Positions 25,281 to 33,815 of a stretch of 33,924 nucleotides of DNA are shown here, in pieces. Location: the NCBI GenBank assembly GCA_903929035.1, contig CAIYTF010000190.1:1-33924 (forward strand), written 5' to 3'. The notes under the pieces were generated by a model that was given only the letters and a program-made list of their open reading frames with translations, made no database searches and was not told the DNA's origin. This DNA is from an uncultured Ignavibacteriales bacterium. Lineage in GTDB: Bacteria; Bacteroidota; Ignavibacteria; Ignavibacteriales; Ignavibacteriaceae. The first letter of the stretch is position 1; each line of letters opens with the position of its first letter. The position numbers were made by a program, and so were the translations under genes.

Positions 25281-25407
25281 GTCCCGTAGGAACGAAATGT
25301 GTATTGCAAACAATATCCAATAATAATTGCTAAAGCACCTTTCGTACATACGGAACTTGATGGTTGTTTTCATTGGCTTGCTATAACCATTTTGTTCCTA
25401 ATGGTAC
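25281..25407. repeat. Degenerate palindromic repeat remnants
   Basis: The 310-bp spacer between uvrD and the radical SAM gene contains GTCCCGTAGGAACGAAATG (25281-25299) and an imperfect inverse copy of it (25387-25407). A third, weaker inverse copy lies between (about 25336-25354). The GTCCCxxxGGGAC-like core resembles that of the nested palindrome at 27636-27906 and the REP-like sequences associated with IS200-type transposases. No transposase is present. Nothing else is seen in the spacer. Confidence 0.4.
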
Positions 25408-25508
25408 ATCCAAAACGGCAGTATTTAGTGTAAAGTATTTAGAGTTTTTGCACTACTTCTCTTTTTTTTTGCTTATTTTTATGACGGTTTCTTATATATT
25501 AGCATAAT

Positions 25509-26573
25509 ATGAACACTATATCAGCACTACCTGACTTTCACCCCGCGCTGTGGCAAGAGCCGATTAGCATCGGGAAAGTTTCGTGTACCCTTTGTCCGCG
25601 CTATTGTGAATTGGGTGCAGGTCAGAATGGTTTTTGTTACGTGAGAAAAAACATTGACGGGAAACTCTATTCTCTCGCTTATGGAAAACCAACCGGATTT
25701 GCTGTTGACCCGATTGAGAAGAAACCGCTCAATCATTTTTTGCCCGGCTCTTCTATTTTAAGTTTCGGAACCGCTGGTTGTAATCTCGGCTGCAAATTCT
25801 GCCAAAATTGGTCAATGAGTAAAGCGAAAATTGACAGTGTATTATCATTGAATTGCTCGCCCGAAGATGTGATACAAATGGCAAAAGGAAATGATACACC
25901 GTCAATTGCTTTCACCTATAATGACCCTGTTATATTTGGCGAGTACGTTATCGACATCTCGCGGCTGGCACGGGAGGAACAAATAAATTCGGTTATGGTC
26001 ACTGCCGGTTATATAGATAAGCACGCGCGACAGGATGTCTTCAAATATATTGATGCTGCAAATGTTGATTTAAAAGCATTTTCTGAATCGTTTTATCATA
26101 ATCTTACATCCGCGCACCTGCAAGATGTGCTGGATACACTATTATGGCTGCGGCACGATACCAATATTTGGCTCGAAATTACCACTCTGCTAATTCCCGG
26201 TGAAAACGATTCGGAAGATGAAACAAAAGCAATGTGCGATTGGGTGTTAGAAAATTTGGGTGATTGTATTCCGCTGCACTTCACTGCATTTCATCCGGAT
26301 TTTAAAATGACCAACAAACAATTAACCCCTACTAAAACCATACTGCACGCGAGAGAACTCGCGCTTTCCGCGGGCATTAAATATTGTTATGTTGGAAATA
26401 TCATTGACCGTAAAGGACAAACCACTTTCTGTCCGCGATGCGACAGTAAACTGATAGAACGAAATTGGCACGGTGTTGCCGGCAATAAAATGACCGGTGA
26501 CAAGTGCCCGAAATGCGGCACGGTTATCGCCGGCAAATTTAATAAATATAGCAGCAACATTATCCCTGATTAG
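25509..26573 (+). CDS. amrS: AmmeMemoRadiSam system radical SAM enzyme
   Basis: A 354-residue radical SAM protein. The 4Fe-4S motif is CNLGCKFC (C91, C95, C98), preceded by GTAG and followed by QNW as in the AmrS/PflA-like branch. The N-terminus has a further cysteine set (C26, C29, C33, C43 in SCTLCPRYCELGAGQNGFC), and the C-terminus a rubredoxin-like zinc ribbon (FCPRCDS ... DKCPKCGTV). This arrangement defines the AmmeMemoRadiSam radical SAM family. Its usual partners, an AMMECR1 domain protein and a Memo-like protein, are not in the window. The chemistry is still poorly defined. Its stop overlaps the convergent DUF4905-like gene by 4 bp (shared TTAG). Confidence 0.9.
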   Translation: MNTISALPDFHPALWQEPISIGKVSCTLCPRYCELGAGQNGFCYVRKNIDGKLYSLAYGKPTGFAVDPIEKKPLNHFLPGSSILSFGTAGCNLGCKFCQNWSMSKAKIDSVLSLNCSPEDVIQMAKGNDTPSIAFTYNDPVIFGEYVIDISRLAREEQINSVMVTAGYIDKHARQDVFKYIDAANVDLKAFSESFYHNLTSAHLQDVLDTLLWLRHDTNIWLEITTLLIPGENDSEDETKAMCDWVLENLGDCIPLHFTAFHPDFKMTNKQLTPTKTILHARELALSAGIKYCYVGNIIDRKGQTTFCPRCDSKLIERNWHGVAGNKMTGDKCPKCGTVIAGKFNKYSSNIIPD

Positions 26574-27409
26574 GGCGCGTTCACAAATTCTTTGAGTTTA
26601 TAGACGATAATATCACTCTTGTTTTTGATAGTTATCAAATATCCGGAAAAGACAAAAAAAGAATCAAACAGAAAAGTATTTTGATTTTCATTTATAGTTT
26701 CATTAAATATTATATTTCCGGTTGAAATATCAACTCCTCGAAGCCATTGATTATGCAGACCTGTGCTTTCCGTTTCCTGAAATATATAAAAGAAAGTGCC
26801 GTTATAAGAAAGAGTTTCCACAATGGTTTGACCCTGCTTCAAAAGAGTGGAGAGAAGCATATCAGATTCAGGCAAAACATTCGCGGTATAAGCATTGGGA
26901 AACTCGTATCGAGAATAGTCCGCGTGCGCCTGAGCGATGTATCGCCGTTGGTTAACGGATTCAGCAGCTTCAATTTCGCCAAGTAATTCTCCGGTAAGTT
27001 TATCCACTGAATAAAATTTAAGGCTTTCAAACTCTTGCTTTTGACAGACTAAATTATTTTGTTCGCCAAACGAGAAAACATAATCAGGGTGAGACCAGAT
27101 AAATTTTCCTTTGGAAACAGAATAAGCATATATTCCTTGGTGCCAAGGCATATCTGGCTTGCGATAGCCGTGGAAATACACGATGTCTCCATCGAATAAT
27201 TCTACACCAGCCCAGAATTTATTGACCGGCTGCAAATCCGAAAACATCTTTTTACCTGAAGCCAATTGATAACATTGAAAAAAAACTTCGCGATTAGCTA
27301 AATCGCGTTCTTCGATGAGAAGAAGAGATTCGTTATTCAGTAAAACACGCCACGCCGTTCTATTCTTAGAATGACGGAATATTTTTTTTATTTTCAATTC
27401 AGCAGCCAT
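26570..27409 (-). CDS. DUF4905-like protein of unknown function
   Basis: 279 residues, no signal peptide and no membrane helix. Repeated short beta-rich segments (WRVLLNNESLLLIEERD, WAGVELFDGDIVYFHGYRKP, GIYAYSVSKGKFIWSHPDY, SVDKLTGELLGEI, GVDISTGNIIFNE) suggest a WD/PQQ-like beta-propeller. The HGYxxPxxPWHxGI stretch resembles DUF4905 proteins of Bacteroidota; the assignment is from memory. No function is proposed. The only usable ATG (27407-27409) lies inside a duplicated fragment of the uvrD 3' end: the first five codons overlap that fragment in another frame, and GAGGG abuts the ATG. The same ATGGCTGCT sits at the end of the intact uvrD, where no such gene follows. Confidence 0.7.
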   Translation of the reverse strand: MAAELKIKKIFRHSKNRTAWRVLLNNESLLLIEERDLANREVFFQCYQLASGKKMFSDLQPVNKFWAGVELFDGDIVYFHGYRKPDMPWHQGIYAYSVSKGKFIWSHPDYVFSFGEQNNLVCQKQEFESLKFYSVDKLTGELLGEIEAAESVNQRRYIAQAHADYSRYEFPNAYTANVLPESDMLLSTLLKQGQTIVETLSYNGTFFYIFQETESTGLHNQWLRGVDISTGNIIFNETINENQNTFLFDSFFVFSGYLITIKNKSDIIVYKLKEFVNAP

Positions 27410-27495
27410 CCCTCTGCAATAGCAGACGTAACACCGCTTAAAAAGCGCGATGGTTTATAAAGGGTCGTGCCGGTTTCGAGATATAAGATATTCAT
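27394..27495 (-). pseudogene. Duplicated 3' fragment of uvrD
   Basis: On the minus strand these 102 bp align without gaps to the last 102 bp of the helicase gene (25097-25198); by my count 91 of 102 bases match, including the TGA. The translation keeps ETGTTL-KPSRFLSGVT and EGWLL. No other part of uvrD is present here. It is joined upstream to a secA-like 5' fragment and contains the start of the DUF4905-like gene. Confidence 0.85.
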
Positions 27496-27566
27496 TTTAC
27501 AGGTTTAAGCGGCTGAATATCTTTCGATTTCTTATCGCCAAATAACATTTTAATAAACTCTAACAT
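27492..27566 (-). pseudogene. secA-like 5' fragment (24 codons)
   Basis: The minus-strand ATG at 27566 opens a 24-codon ORF beginning MLEFIKMLFGDKKSKDI and ending KPVK before a TGA. This is very like the N-terminus of SecA proteins (MLxFIKKxFGxKxxRDxKxLxP). The similarity stops exactly where the uvrD-derived fragment begins; the TGA overlaps that fragment's ATG. No secA gene lies in the window. A coincidental small ORF is the alternative. Confidence 0.5.
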
Positions 27567-27611
27567 TATATGAAAAACTCCGGATTACTATAATTTCTAT
27601 CTTTTAATTAA

Positions 27612-27634
27612 TAAGTCCTTGTTAAAGAAATAAC
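27612..27634 (+). repeat. Solo terminal repeat of the 97-bp element
   Basis: TAAGTCCTTG then TTAAAGAAATAAC matches the right-hand end (inverse orientation) of the 97-bp repeats, with one extra T. The rest of the unit is absent. The nested palindrome begins two bases later, suggesting that one element inserted at, or recombined with, the end of the other. Confidence 0.6.
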
Positions 27635-27635
27635 C

Positions 27636-27906
27636 GTAACTACTCATTCTCCTGAAATCAAGAAAATATACGGTACTGATATTATGTCCCAACGGGACTA
27701 AATTTGAATAACCGTGAGTTGACAACTCACGGGAGAATGATAAAAAGCATCTATGTCCCCGAAGGGGGCAAATTCACGCCGCGTAGTTAGTTCGCCCCCA
27801 TTTCGGGGACGCTATTTGTTTGGGCTTACTTTTCCGTGAGTTAGCACTCACGGTTATTCAAATTTAGTCCCGTTGGTACAAATTCAAGAACAGGCTGAGT
27901 AGTTAC
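27636..27906. mobile_element. 271-bp nested palindromic element, copy A
   Basis: Ends are GTAACTACTCA (27636-27646) and its exact inverse (27896-27906). Inside, a 35-nt arm at 27685-27719 pairs with 27846-27880 with one mismatch. Each arm holds its own small palindrome (GTCCCAACGGGAC at 27686-27698) and a hairpin of CCGTGAGTT/AACTCACGG type (27712-27732, and 27834-27853 on the other side). A G+C-rich centre pairs 27755-27769 with 27794-27810. No ORF is present. It resembles a non-autonomous, transposase-less palindromic element. Its first 77 bp recur at 33848-33924. Confidence 0.75.
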
Positions 27907-28055
27907 GAAAGTGAGATAATTCACTGTTTAATATTCCTATGAATAATTAACATTCAATTCTTTCTTTGTATATTATTGTAGCAAATATAATCATTTTTCC
28001 TAAGCGGTCAACTTGAGTTATTTAAATTCCGGTAACAAAAACGTAACAAAGAAGG

Positions 28056-28187
28056 ATGCAGTTTTACAGAAGCTTTGGACAAACGTTGAGTTCTAAAACG
28101 GATTTATTCAATTGGTCAAATCCAAAGCACGAGAGGTTAGAAATCATAACAATTTTAGGAACAAGATATTTATCTTGGGTAATATGA
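28056..28187 (+). CDS. Small ORF, unknown
   Basis: A 43-codon ORF (MQFYRSFGQTLSSKTDLFNW start) with GAAGG just before the ATG. It matches nothing I recognise and ends 56 bp before the hybrid-kinase start. It could be a chance ORF, a leader peptide or a gene fragment. The rest of 27907-28243 is AT-rich with no gene or clear promoter. Confidence 0.2.
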   Translation: MQFYRSFGQTLSSKTDLFNWSNPKHERLEIITILGTRYLSWVI

Positions 28188-28243
28188 TTTTCGACTTCCA
28201 CTGATTTTACCAAAGAACCACCAAATAAAGATTGGCGTAAGGT

Positions 28244-31200
28244 ATGAATATCATCGAAACATCAAAAGCTCCGGGCATTCTTATTATAGACGATAGCATA
28301 GACAAAATATTATTGCTCGAATCTATGTTTCGCGGGCTTAACATAGATATTGTTAGTGCTGATTCAGGAAGCGATGGACTAAGAAAATTGAAAGTTCGGG
28401 ACTTTGCCTGTATTTTGCTCGATGTAAAAATGCCCATAATGGATGGCTTCGAAACGGCCGACTTAATTAGAAAGTACCATAAGTCTCGGAATACACCCAT
28501 ACTATTTATTACTGCCCTTATCGCTGATGAAATCGATATGAGGAAAGGATATTCTTTAGGTGCAGTGGATTTTATTTTCGCGCCGATTGTTCCCGAAGTT
28601 CTCCAAGCCAAAGTGAGAGTTTTCATAGAGCTGTTTGAAAACAGCTTACTCTTGAAAAAACAAACCGAGGAGCTTAACAAAGCCAACTTCAAACTATCCG
28701 AATATTCCAATCTGCTGAAAAAAAACAACGAAGAACTTGAAATCCGTGTTCAAAGGCGAACCGAAGAAGCCTTGCAATCCGAAAAAAAATACCGCGATAT
28801 TATTGAAACATCGCTCGTGGGTGTTTATTCAACTTCGATTAACGGCGAAATATTGTATATCAATGATGCAGTAGTTCAAATGATGGAGGCAGAGTCCGCG
28901 GAAGAATATATTTCATTGTCAATCCGCTCGTTGTATAAGAATCCGGCAGATTGGGACATATTAATTGCGCGATTGCAGGAAAGCGGAACCATAACCGATT
29001 TTCAAATGTATTTGATAACCAAAAAAGGAAATGTTTTAACCGTTCTGATTAGTGCCAAGCTGCAGAAAGACGTTATCACCGGAATGATAATCGATATTAC
29101 ATCGCGCCATAAAGCGGAACGAGACATAATAAAAGCCAATCGCATATACGCGGTGCTAAGTAATATCAATCACACGCTTGTTCACGTTCAGGACAAACAA
29201 ACTCTTTATAACGAAACCTGCAGAATCGCGGTCGCTGACGGCAAGTTCAGAATGGCGTGGATCGGGGTGATAGATGAGCGATTGAATAAATTTATTCCGG
29301 TCGCCGCCGATGGCTGTGGAGAAGATGTAAAAACGCTTATCATTGATTTAAATGATCATATTCTGGGGAATGGACTAATCGGACTGTCTATAAATTCGGG
29401 TGTTTATTATTTGGCGAACGATATAGCCAGCGATCCCGGGATGCTCCAGTGGAGCGAACAAATCATAAAACTTGGCTGTAAATCTTTTATTACATTGCCA
29501 TTTAATGTCTTCGGACATACAATTGGTGCTTTTCAGCTTTATTCTGAAGAGCCGTTTTTTTTCGATGAAATCGAAGTAAAGCTCCTTGAGGAAGTGGTGA
29601 TGGATATCGCTTTCGCAATCGAGTCAATACAAACCCAGCAGTTGATTGTAACGCAGCGCGATCTGGGGGTCGAGCTAAATTCAATAATCTCGCTTAAAGA
29701 GCTATATAATGTTTCGATTGAAGCTTTTCGGAAATTGATCGGAACGGATCGAGGCGGCATTTATCTTTCAAACAGTGAAACGCGGGGAATGGATTTGGTT
29801 TTCAGTAAAGGATTGTCGGAACGATTTGCTGCAATCACATCTCGTTACGAAGCAGATTCGGAAGTCGCCCGGCTTGTAGATACCGGCAAACCGGCCTTTA
29901 TTGAGCTTGTAGAATCTCCTTTTCATCAAAATGATAGTCAAATAGAAGAAAAATTGGCAACCCTGGTTGTTTTGCCTTTGATTTATAAAGGAGTGTCGAT
30001 AGGGTCAATAAACTTGGCTACTCACGAAAAAATAACGCTGTCGAATAATATGCTAAAAGGCATAGAAGATATAGCCGTTCTGGTTAGCAATGCCTTGGGA
30101 AGAATTCGAAATGAAGAAGAAATTAGAAACAATAACGCGAATCTTGAAATGCTGGTTGAAGAAAGAACCCAACAGCTTGAGGTGATAAACAGAAATCTGC
30201 ATAATAAAATCGAAGAGCGCGACATAATTGAAAGAAAAGTGAAAGAAAGCGAGACCGCCCTAATCGAAGCCCAAAACATTGCCAAGATGGGCAGTTGGGA
30301 ATGGAACATAGTCACCGGCAGGCACAAATGGTCTGATAATTTTTTCACACTGCGAGGATTAAAGCCCAACGAAATAGAGCCATCGATGGATAATTTCAGC
30401 AAGGCGATCTTCTCCGAAGATGTTTGTTTATTCGAAGAATTTCTTACGGGACTAATGAATGGAAAAAAAGCGGATGGGCTGGAATTAAGGATTATTCATT
30501 CCTCCGGTTCGATAAAATGGGTTAAATGCCTAATTGTCCCAAATTTGGAAAATAATGTAATCACGAAACTTAGCGGTGTTATTGTCGATATCACCGAGCG
30601 TAAACTATTCGAGGAAGAAATTTCAAAAGCGAGATATGAAGCAGAACGGGCGAATATAGCAAAAAGCGATTTTCTTTCGCGTATGAGCCACGAACTGCGG
30701 ACTCCGTTAAATTCCATTCTCGGTTTCGCGCAAATGATGGAAATGTCAGAATTGATTCCGGCTCACAAAAAAAGAGTAGGACATATTATGCAAAGCGGGA
30801 AACATTTGCTCGGTTTAATCAATGAAGTCCTCGATATAGCGCGGATAGAATCGGGGCATATTTCTATTTCAATTGAACCAATCAAGCTGCGCTGCGTTAT
30901 TACGGAAGCCTTAGATATTTTGCGTCCGCTTGCCGAGAAAATGGTAATTACATTAGAACTATCGGACTCGAAATTTAACGACTTATTCGTAAAAGCGGAT
31001 AAGCAATTGTTGAAGCAAGTTCTCCTTAATTTGATAAACAACGCCATTAAATACAATCGTGTCGCGGGTAAGGTTAAAATAGAATGCGAATTAAGCGATG
31101 GCGGTAAGGAAAAAAGAGTCCGAATCAAAGTAATTGATACAGGGTTAGGCATCCCTCCCGAAGAGATAACCAAGCTTTTCACTCCTTTCGAGCGAATAGG

Positions 31201-31810
31201 AGCGGAGCAAACTCCGACCGAAGGAACCGGGCTTGGACTTGCCGTGGTTAAAAGCATTATGACGGTTATGGGCGGTAAATACGGCGTGGATAGCGAAATC
31301 GGACAAGGCAGCGTCTTTTGGGTGGAATTGTCATTAACCAAAAGCCCTGCAGCCGCCAAACCATTAGGGAATTCGGTTATTAATAAAACCGCTATAACGG
31401 AGCGAATTGGAACTATTTTATACATCGAAGATAATCTTCCAAACATACAACTGGTGGAAGACATATTGGCGGCTTATCGTCCCACGATACGTTTGGTGTC
31501 TGAAATGTATGGCAGAAGAGCCGTTAAACTCGCGGCAGATTATCTACCCGATTTAATTCTGCTTGATCTCGATCTGCCGGATATACACGGCGGCGAAGTG
31601 TTAAAACTTCTTCAATCCAACGCTAAAACGGCATCTATCCCCGTCATCATACTAAGTGCCGATGCTATGAGCCGAAAGATTGAGCAGTTTATGCAATACG
31701 GAGCAAAACATTATTTTACCAAACCATTGGACGTTGTGGTATTTCTGAAAGTCTTGGATGAATGGATGATTAACGGCGACAAACAAAAATCAACCGGCAG
31801 CGGGGAATAG
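28244..31810 (+). CDS. Hybrid histidine kinase: REC-PAS-GAF-GAF-PAS-HisKA-HATPase-REC
   Basis: 1188 residues, cytoplasmic. Receiver 1 (about 10-130) has DD at 16-17 and D60, but the conserved Lys is replaced (IFAP, A113). A coiled coil (134-180) leads to PAS 1 (about 180-290), GAF 1 (about 315-462), GAF 2 (about 485-620), a second coiled coil, and PAS 2 (about 675-788). HisKA has SRMSHELRTPLNSIL with H816. The HATPase has N box LLNLINNAIKYN (927-938), G1 IDTGLGIP (964-971) and G2 GTGLGL (994-999). Receiver 2 (about 1056-1172) has D1108 and K1160. All kinase boxes are intact. The second hybrid kinase starts 40 bp downstream, so a phosphorelay pair is likely; the pair is bracketed by copies of a palindromic element. 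Confidence 0.93.
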   Translation: MNIIETSKAPGILIIDDSIDKILLLESMFRGLNIDIVSADSGSDGLRKLKVRDFACILLDVKMPIMDGFETADLIRKYHKSRNTPILFITALIADEIDMRKGYSLGAVDFIFAPIVPEVLQAKVRVFIELFENSLLLKKQTEELNKANFKLSEYSNLLKKNNEELEIRVQRRTEEALQSEKKYRDIIETSLVGVYSTSINGEILYINDAVVQMMEAESAEEYISLSIRSLYKNPADWDILIARLQESGTITDFQMYLITKKGNVLTVLISAKLQKDVITGMIIDITSRHKAERDIIKANRIYAVLSNINHTLVHVQDKQTLYNETCRIAVADGKFRMAWIGVIDERLNKFIPVAADGCGEDVKTLIIDLNDHILGNGLIGLSINSGVYYLANDIASDPGMLQWSEQIIKLGCKSFITLPFNVFGHTIGAFQLYSEEPFFFDEIEVKLLEEVVMDIAFAIESIQTQQLIVTQRDLGVELNSIISLKELYNVSIEAFRKLIGTDRGGIYLSNSETRGMDLVFSKGLSERFAAITSRYEADSEVARLVDTGKPAFIELVESPFHQNDSQIEEKLATLVVLPLIYKGVSIGSINLATHEKITLSNNMLKGIEDIAVLVSNALGRIRNEEEIRNNNANLEMLVEERTQQLEVINRNLHNKIEERDIIERKVKESETALIEAQNIAKMGSWEWNIVTGRHKWSDNFFTLRGLKPNEIEPSMDNFSKAIFSEDVCLFEEFLTGLMNGKKADGLELRIIHSSGSIKWVKCLIVPNLENNVITKLSGVIVDITERKLFEEEISKARYEAERANIAKSDFLSRMSHELRTPLNSILGFAQMMEMSELIPAHKKRVGHIMQSGKHLLGLINEVLDIARIESGHISISIEPIKLRCVITEALDILRPLAEKMVITLELSDSKFNDLFVKADKQLLKQVLLNLINNAIKYNRVAGKVKIECELSDGGKEKRVRIKVIDTGLGIPPEEITKLFTPFERIGAEQTPTEGTGLGLAVVKSIMTVMGGKYGVDSEIGQGSVFWVELSLTKSPAAAKPLGNSVINKTAITERIGTILYIEDNLPNIQLVEDILAAYRPTIRLVSEMYGRRAVKLAADYLPDLILLDLDLPDIHGGEVLKLLQSNAKTASIPVIILSADAMSRKIEQFMQYGAKHYFTKPLDVVVFLKVLDEWMINGDKQKSTGSGE

Positions 31811-31850
31811 CGAAAACTATCGCCTACGACCTATGCAGAAAGAATAAACA

Positions 31851-33509
31851 ATGACTGATTCAACATTAAAAAACGCGAACATACTTATCATAGATGATCA
31901 GCAAACGAATATTGACGTTCTTATAGATTTACTTGAATTTAAAGAATATACCAATCTTAAAACAACCACGGATTCGCGTTTGGCAGTAAGTTTGTTTCAA
32001 GAATTCAATCCGGATTTAGTTCTACTGGACCTGATGATGCCTAATTTGAATGGTTATCAGGTTATGGAACAGTTAAAATCTCTGATACCCGATGGTGAGT
32101 ATCTGCCGATATTAGTACTTACCGCGGACGTAAACCCCAGCACGAAGCAAATAGCACTTGCCGGCGGTGCCCGTGATTTTCTTTCTAAACCATTCGATTT
32201 GATCGAAGTGGAGCTGCGGATAAAAAATCTGCTTGAAACCAGGTTTCTGCACTTGCAGCTCGAAAACCAGAATAAAATTTTGGAAGGAAAAGTGAAAGAA
32301 CGCACAGCGGTGCTTAAAAAAACAAACGCGTTGTTGATTTTGGCTAATGAACAAGCCAATGAAATGAATCGGGTGAAATCTTTTTTTCTATCCAATATGA
32401 GCCACGAATTGCGGACGCCCTTAATCGCGGTAATGGGGTTCGCGCAAATACTTGAAGACGATTTGAGCGATCCGGCACAATTGATACTCATAAGGCATAT
32501 CGCCAAAGGAGGTGAAAGATTAAGCAACACGTTAAACAGTATTTTAGAATTGACTTCGATCGAAGATCAGAAGTCATCCAAGAAACTTTTCAAATTCAAT
32601 CTTAAAGAAGAAATCGAAAGAATAGTCCCATCTTTTTTTACTCTCTCCGATGGGAAAAATCTTTATTTAAAAACCGAATTTCTTGATAAAGACCTTTTCG
32701 CGAACATAGAACGGGAACTCTTCGAAAGACTTCTTTTCCATCTTGTTGCCAACGCGGTGAAATTTACCAAACAAGGAGGTGTCATCATTACTCTTGAACG
32801 CGTCCAAAAAGATAACATTGATTGGGGAGTTATAAAGATAAACGATTCCGGCATCGGGATTAGCAAAAAAGATTACGAGAAAATATTCGGGGAGTTCAGG
32901 CAGTCGAGCGAGGGATATTCCAGAAGCCACGAAGGTGCCGGACTTGGTTTGACAATAAGTAAACAAATAGTCGAAATAATGGGGGGAGCTATTCAAGTGG
33001 AAAGTAAAATAGGGCAGGGTTCAGTTTTTTCGATTTGGCTTCCGGCGGTGTTGGACGAAGAGGAAATAGCGGTAAAGATAAAAGAAAAAAGCAGTACCGC
33101 GCGGAGTGAATTAGTGGTTTCCGGCGAAAGCGGTCTTCTCCAAATATTGTCCATTGAAGATAATCACACGAATAGATTGCTCTATAAGCAGATGCTCGCG
33201 AAATTAGCGAATATCTTTGAAGCGGCAGACGGATTTACCGCCATTAACATCGCATCGGAAAGAAGATTCGATTTAATTATGATGGATATAAATTTAGGAT
33301 ACGGCATTGACGGCGTTGAAACGATGCGTCAAATAAGAAAATTACCGGCTTATGCCAATACCCCGATTATAGCAGTTACCGCCTATGCTATGCCCGGCGA
33401 TCGTGATTACTTTCTCGAACAAGGATTCGATGAATATTTGAAAAAACCTTTTAAAAAGAATCAACTGTTGCAATTGATACAAAACGTGGTTGGAAAGTTC
33501 AAACATTGA
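31851..33509 (+). CDS. Hybrid histidine kinase: REC-HisKA-HATPase-REC
   Basis: 552 residues without membrane helices. Receiver 1 (about 9-128) has DD at 15-16, D60 (LVLLDLMMP) and K113 (SKPF), all intact. A coiled coil (about 131-178) leads to HisKA with SNMSHELRTPL, H185. The HATPase has N box LVANAVKFT (298-306), G1 NDSGIGI (331-337) and G2 GAGLGL (363-368; Ala for the usual Thr). Receiver 2 (about 431-546) has D479 (LIMMDINLG) and K532 (KKPF). With no sensor domain of its own, it probably takes its signal through receiver 1, perhaps from the preceding kinase. AGAAAG lies about 10 bases before the ATG. It ends the two-gene operon. Confidence 0.93.
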   Translation: MTDSTLKNANILIIDDQQTNIDVLIDLLEFKEYTNLKTTTDSRLAVSLFQEFNPDLVLLDLMMPNLNGYQVMEQLKSLIPDGEYLPILVLTADVNPSTKQIALAGGARDFLSKPFDLIEVELRIKNLLETRFLHLQLENQNKILEGKVKERTAVLKKTNALLILANEQANEMNRVKSFFLSNMSHELRTPLIAVMGFAQILEDDLSDPAQLILIRHIAKGGERLSNTLNSILELTSIEDQKSSKKLFKFNLKEEIERIVPSFFTLSDGKNLYLKTEFLDKDLFANIERELFERLLFHLVANAVKFTKQGGVIITLERVQKDNIDWGVIKINDSGIGISKKDYEKIFGEFRQSSEGYSRSHEGAGLGLTISKQIVEIMGGAIQVESKIGQGSVFSIWLPAVLDEEEIAVKIKEKSSTARSELVVSGESGLLQILSIEDNHTNRLLYKQMLAKLANIFEAADGFTAINIASERRFDLIMMDINLGYGIDGVETMRQIRKLPAYANTPIIAVTAYAMPGDRDYFLEQGFDEYLKKPFKKNQLLQLIQNVVGKFKH

Positions 33510-33514
33510 AATTG

Positions 33515-33649
33515 GATTCCTTTTAGTGCTTTACCGAAAATATTATTAGGATATTCAGCAAAATATTTTTCACATATCTATAGATTCTCTATCTCACTTT
33601 TCGGCCAGTCCATATTTTCTTTCAGTTCATCGGCAAATAGTTCTGTCAT
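33515..33649 (-). pseudogene. Small degraded ORF of unknown family
   Basis: The minus-strand ATG at 33649 gives 23 codons (MTELFADELKENMDWPKSEI, then ENL), a TAG at 33580-33578, and a continuing protein-like in-frame stretch (ICEKYFAEYPNNIFGKALKG) that runs towards the 3' end of the hybrid kinase. It looks like a short gene broken by one stop and cut at its end. I do not recognise the family. The rest of 33510-33815 holds nothing else clear. Confidence 0.3.
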
Positions 33650-33815
33650 TTTTTTTATGAGGTCTCATTCTTGTGTATATACAAAAATGTGAGTAAATAT
33701 ACGTGTATTAGCGGAATATTTTTCAAGGACAAAAAAATTATTTGCATAATATTACAAAAACATCTAACTTTTGTTTGCTTTTGAAATTTCTTTTTCAGTT
33801 AAAAGGCAAAATGAT

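Noticed and set aside
27636-27906. Possible CRISPR array from repeated hairpins
   Set aside because: Repeats are nested inverse copies, not direct repeats with regular unique spacers, and no cas gene is present.
28207-28728. 173-codon minus-strand open frame at the start of the hybrid kinase
   Set aside because: Antisense of the first receiver domain; low-complexity translation without a recognisable family.
30763-31464. Long minus-strand open frame opposite the large hybrid kinase
   Set aside because: It is the antisense shadow of the HisKA/HATPase region; the translation is serine/leucine-rich with no domain, and the plus frame has every kinase motif.
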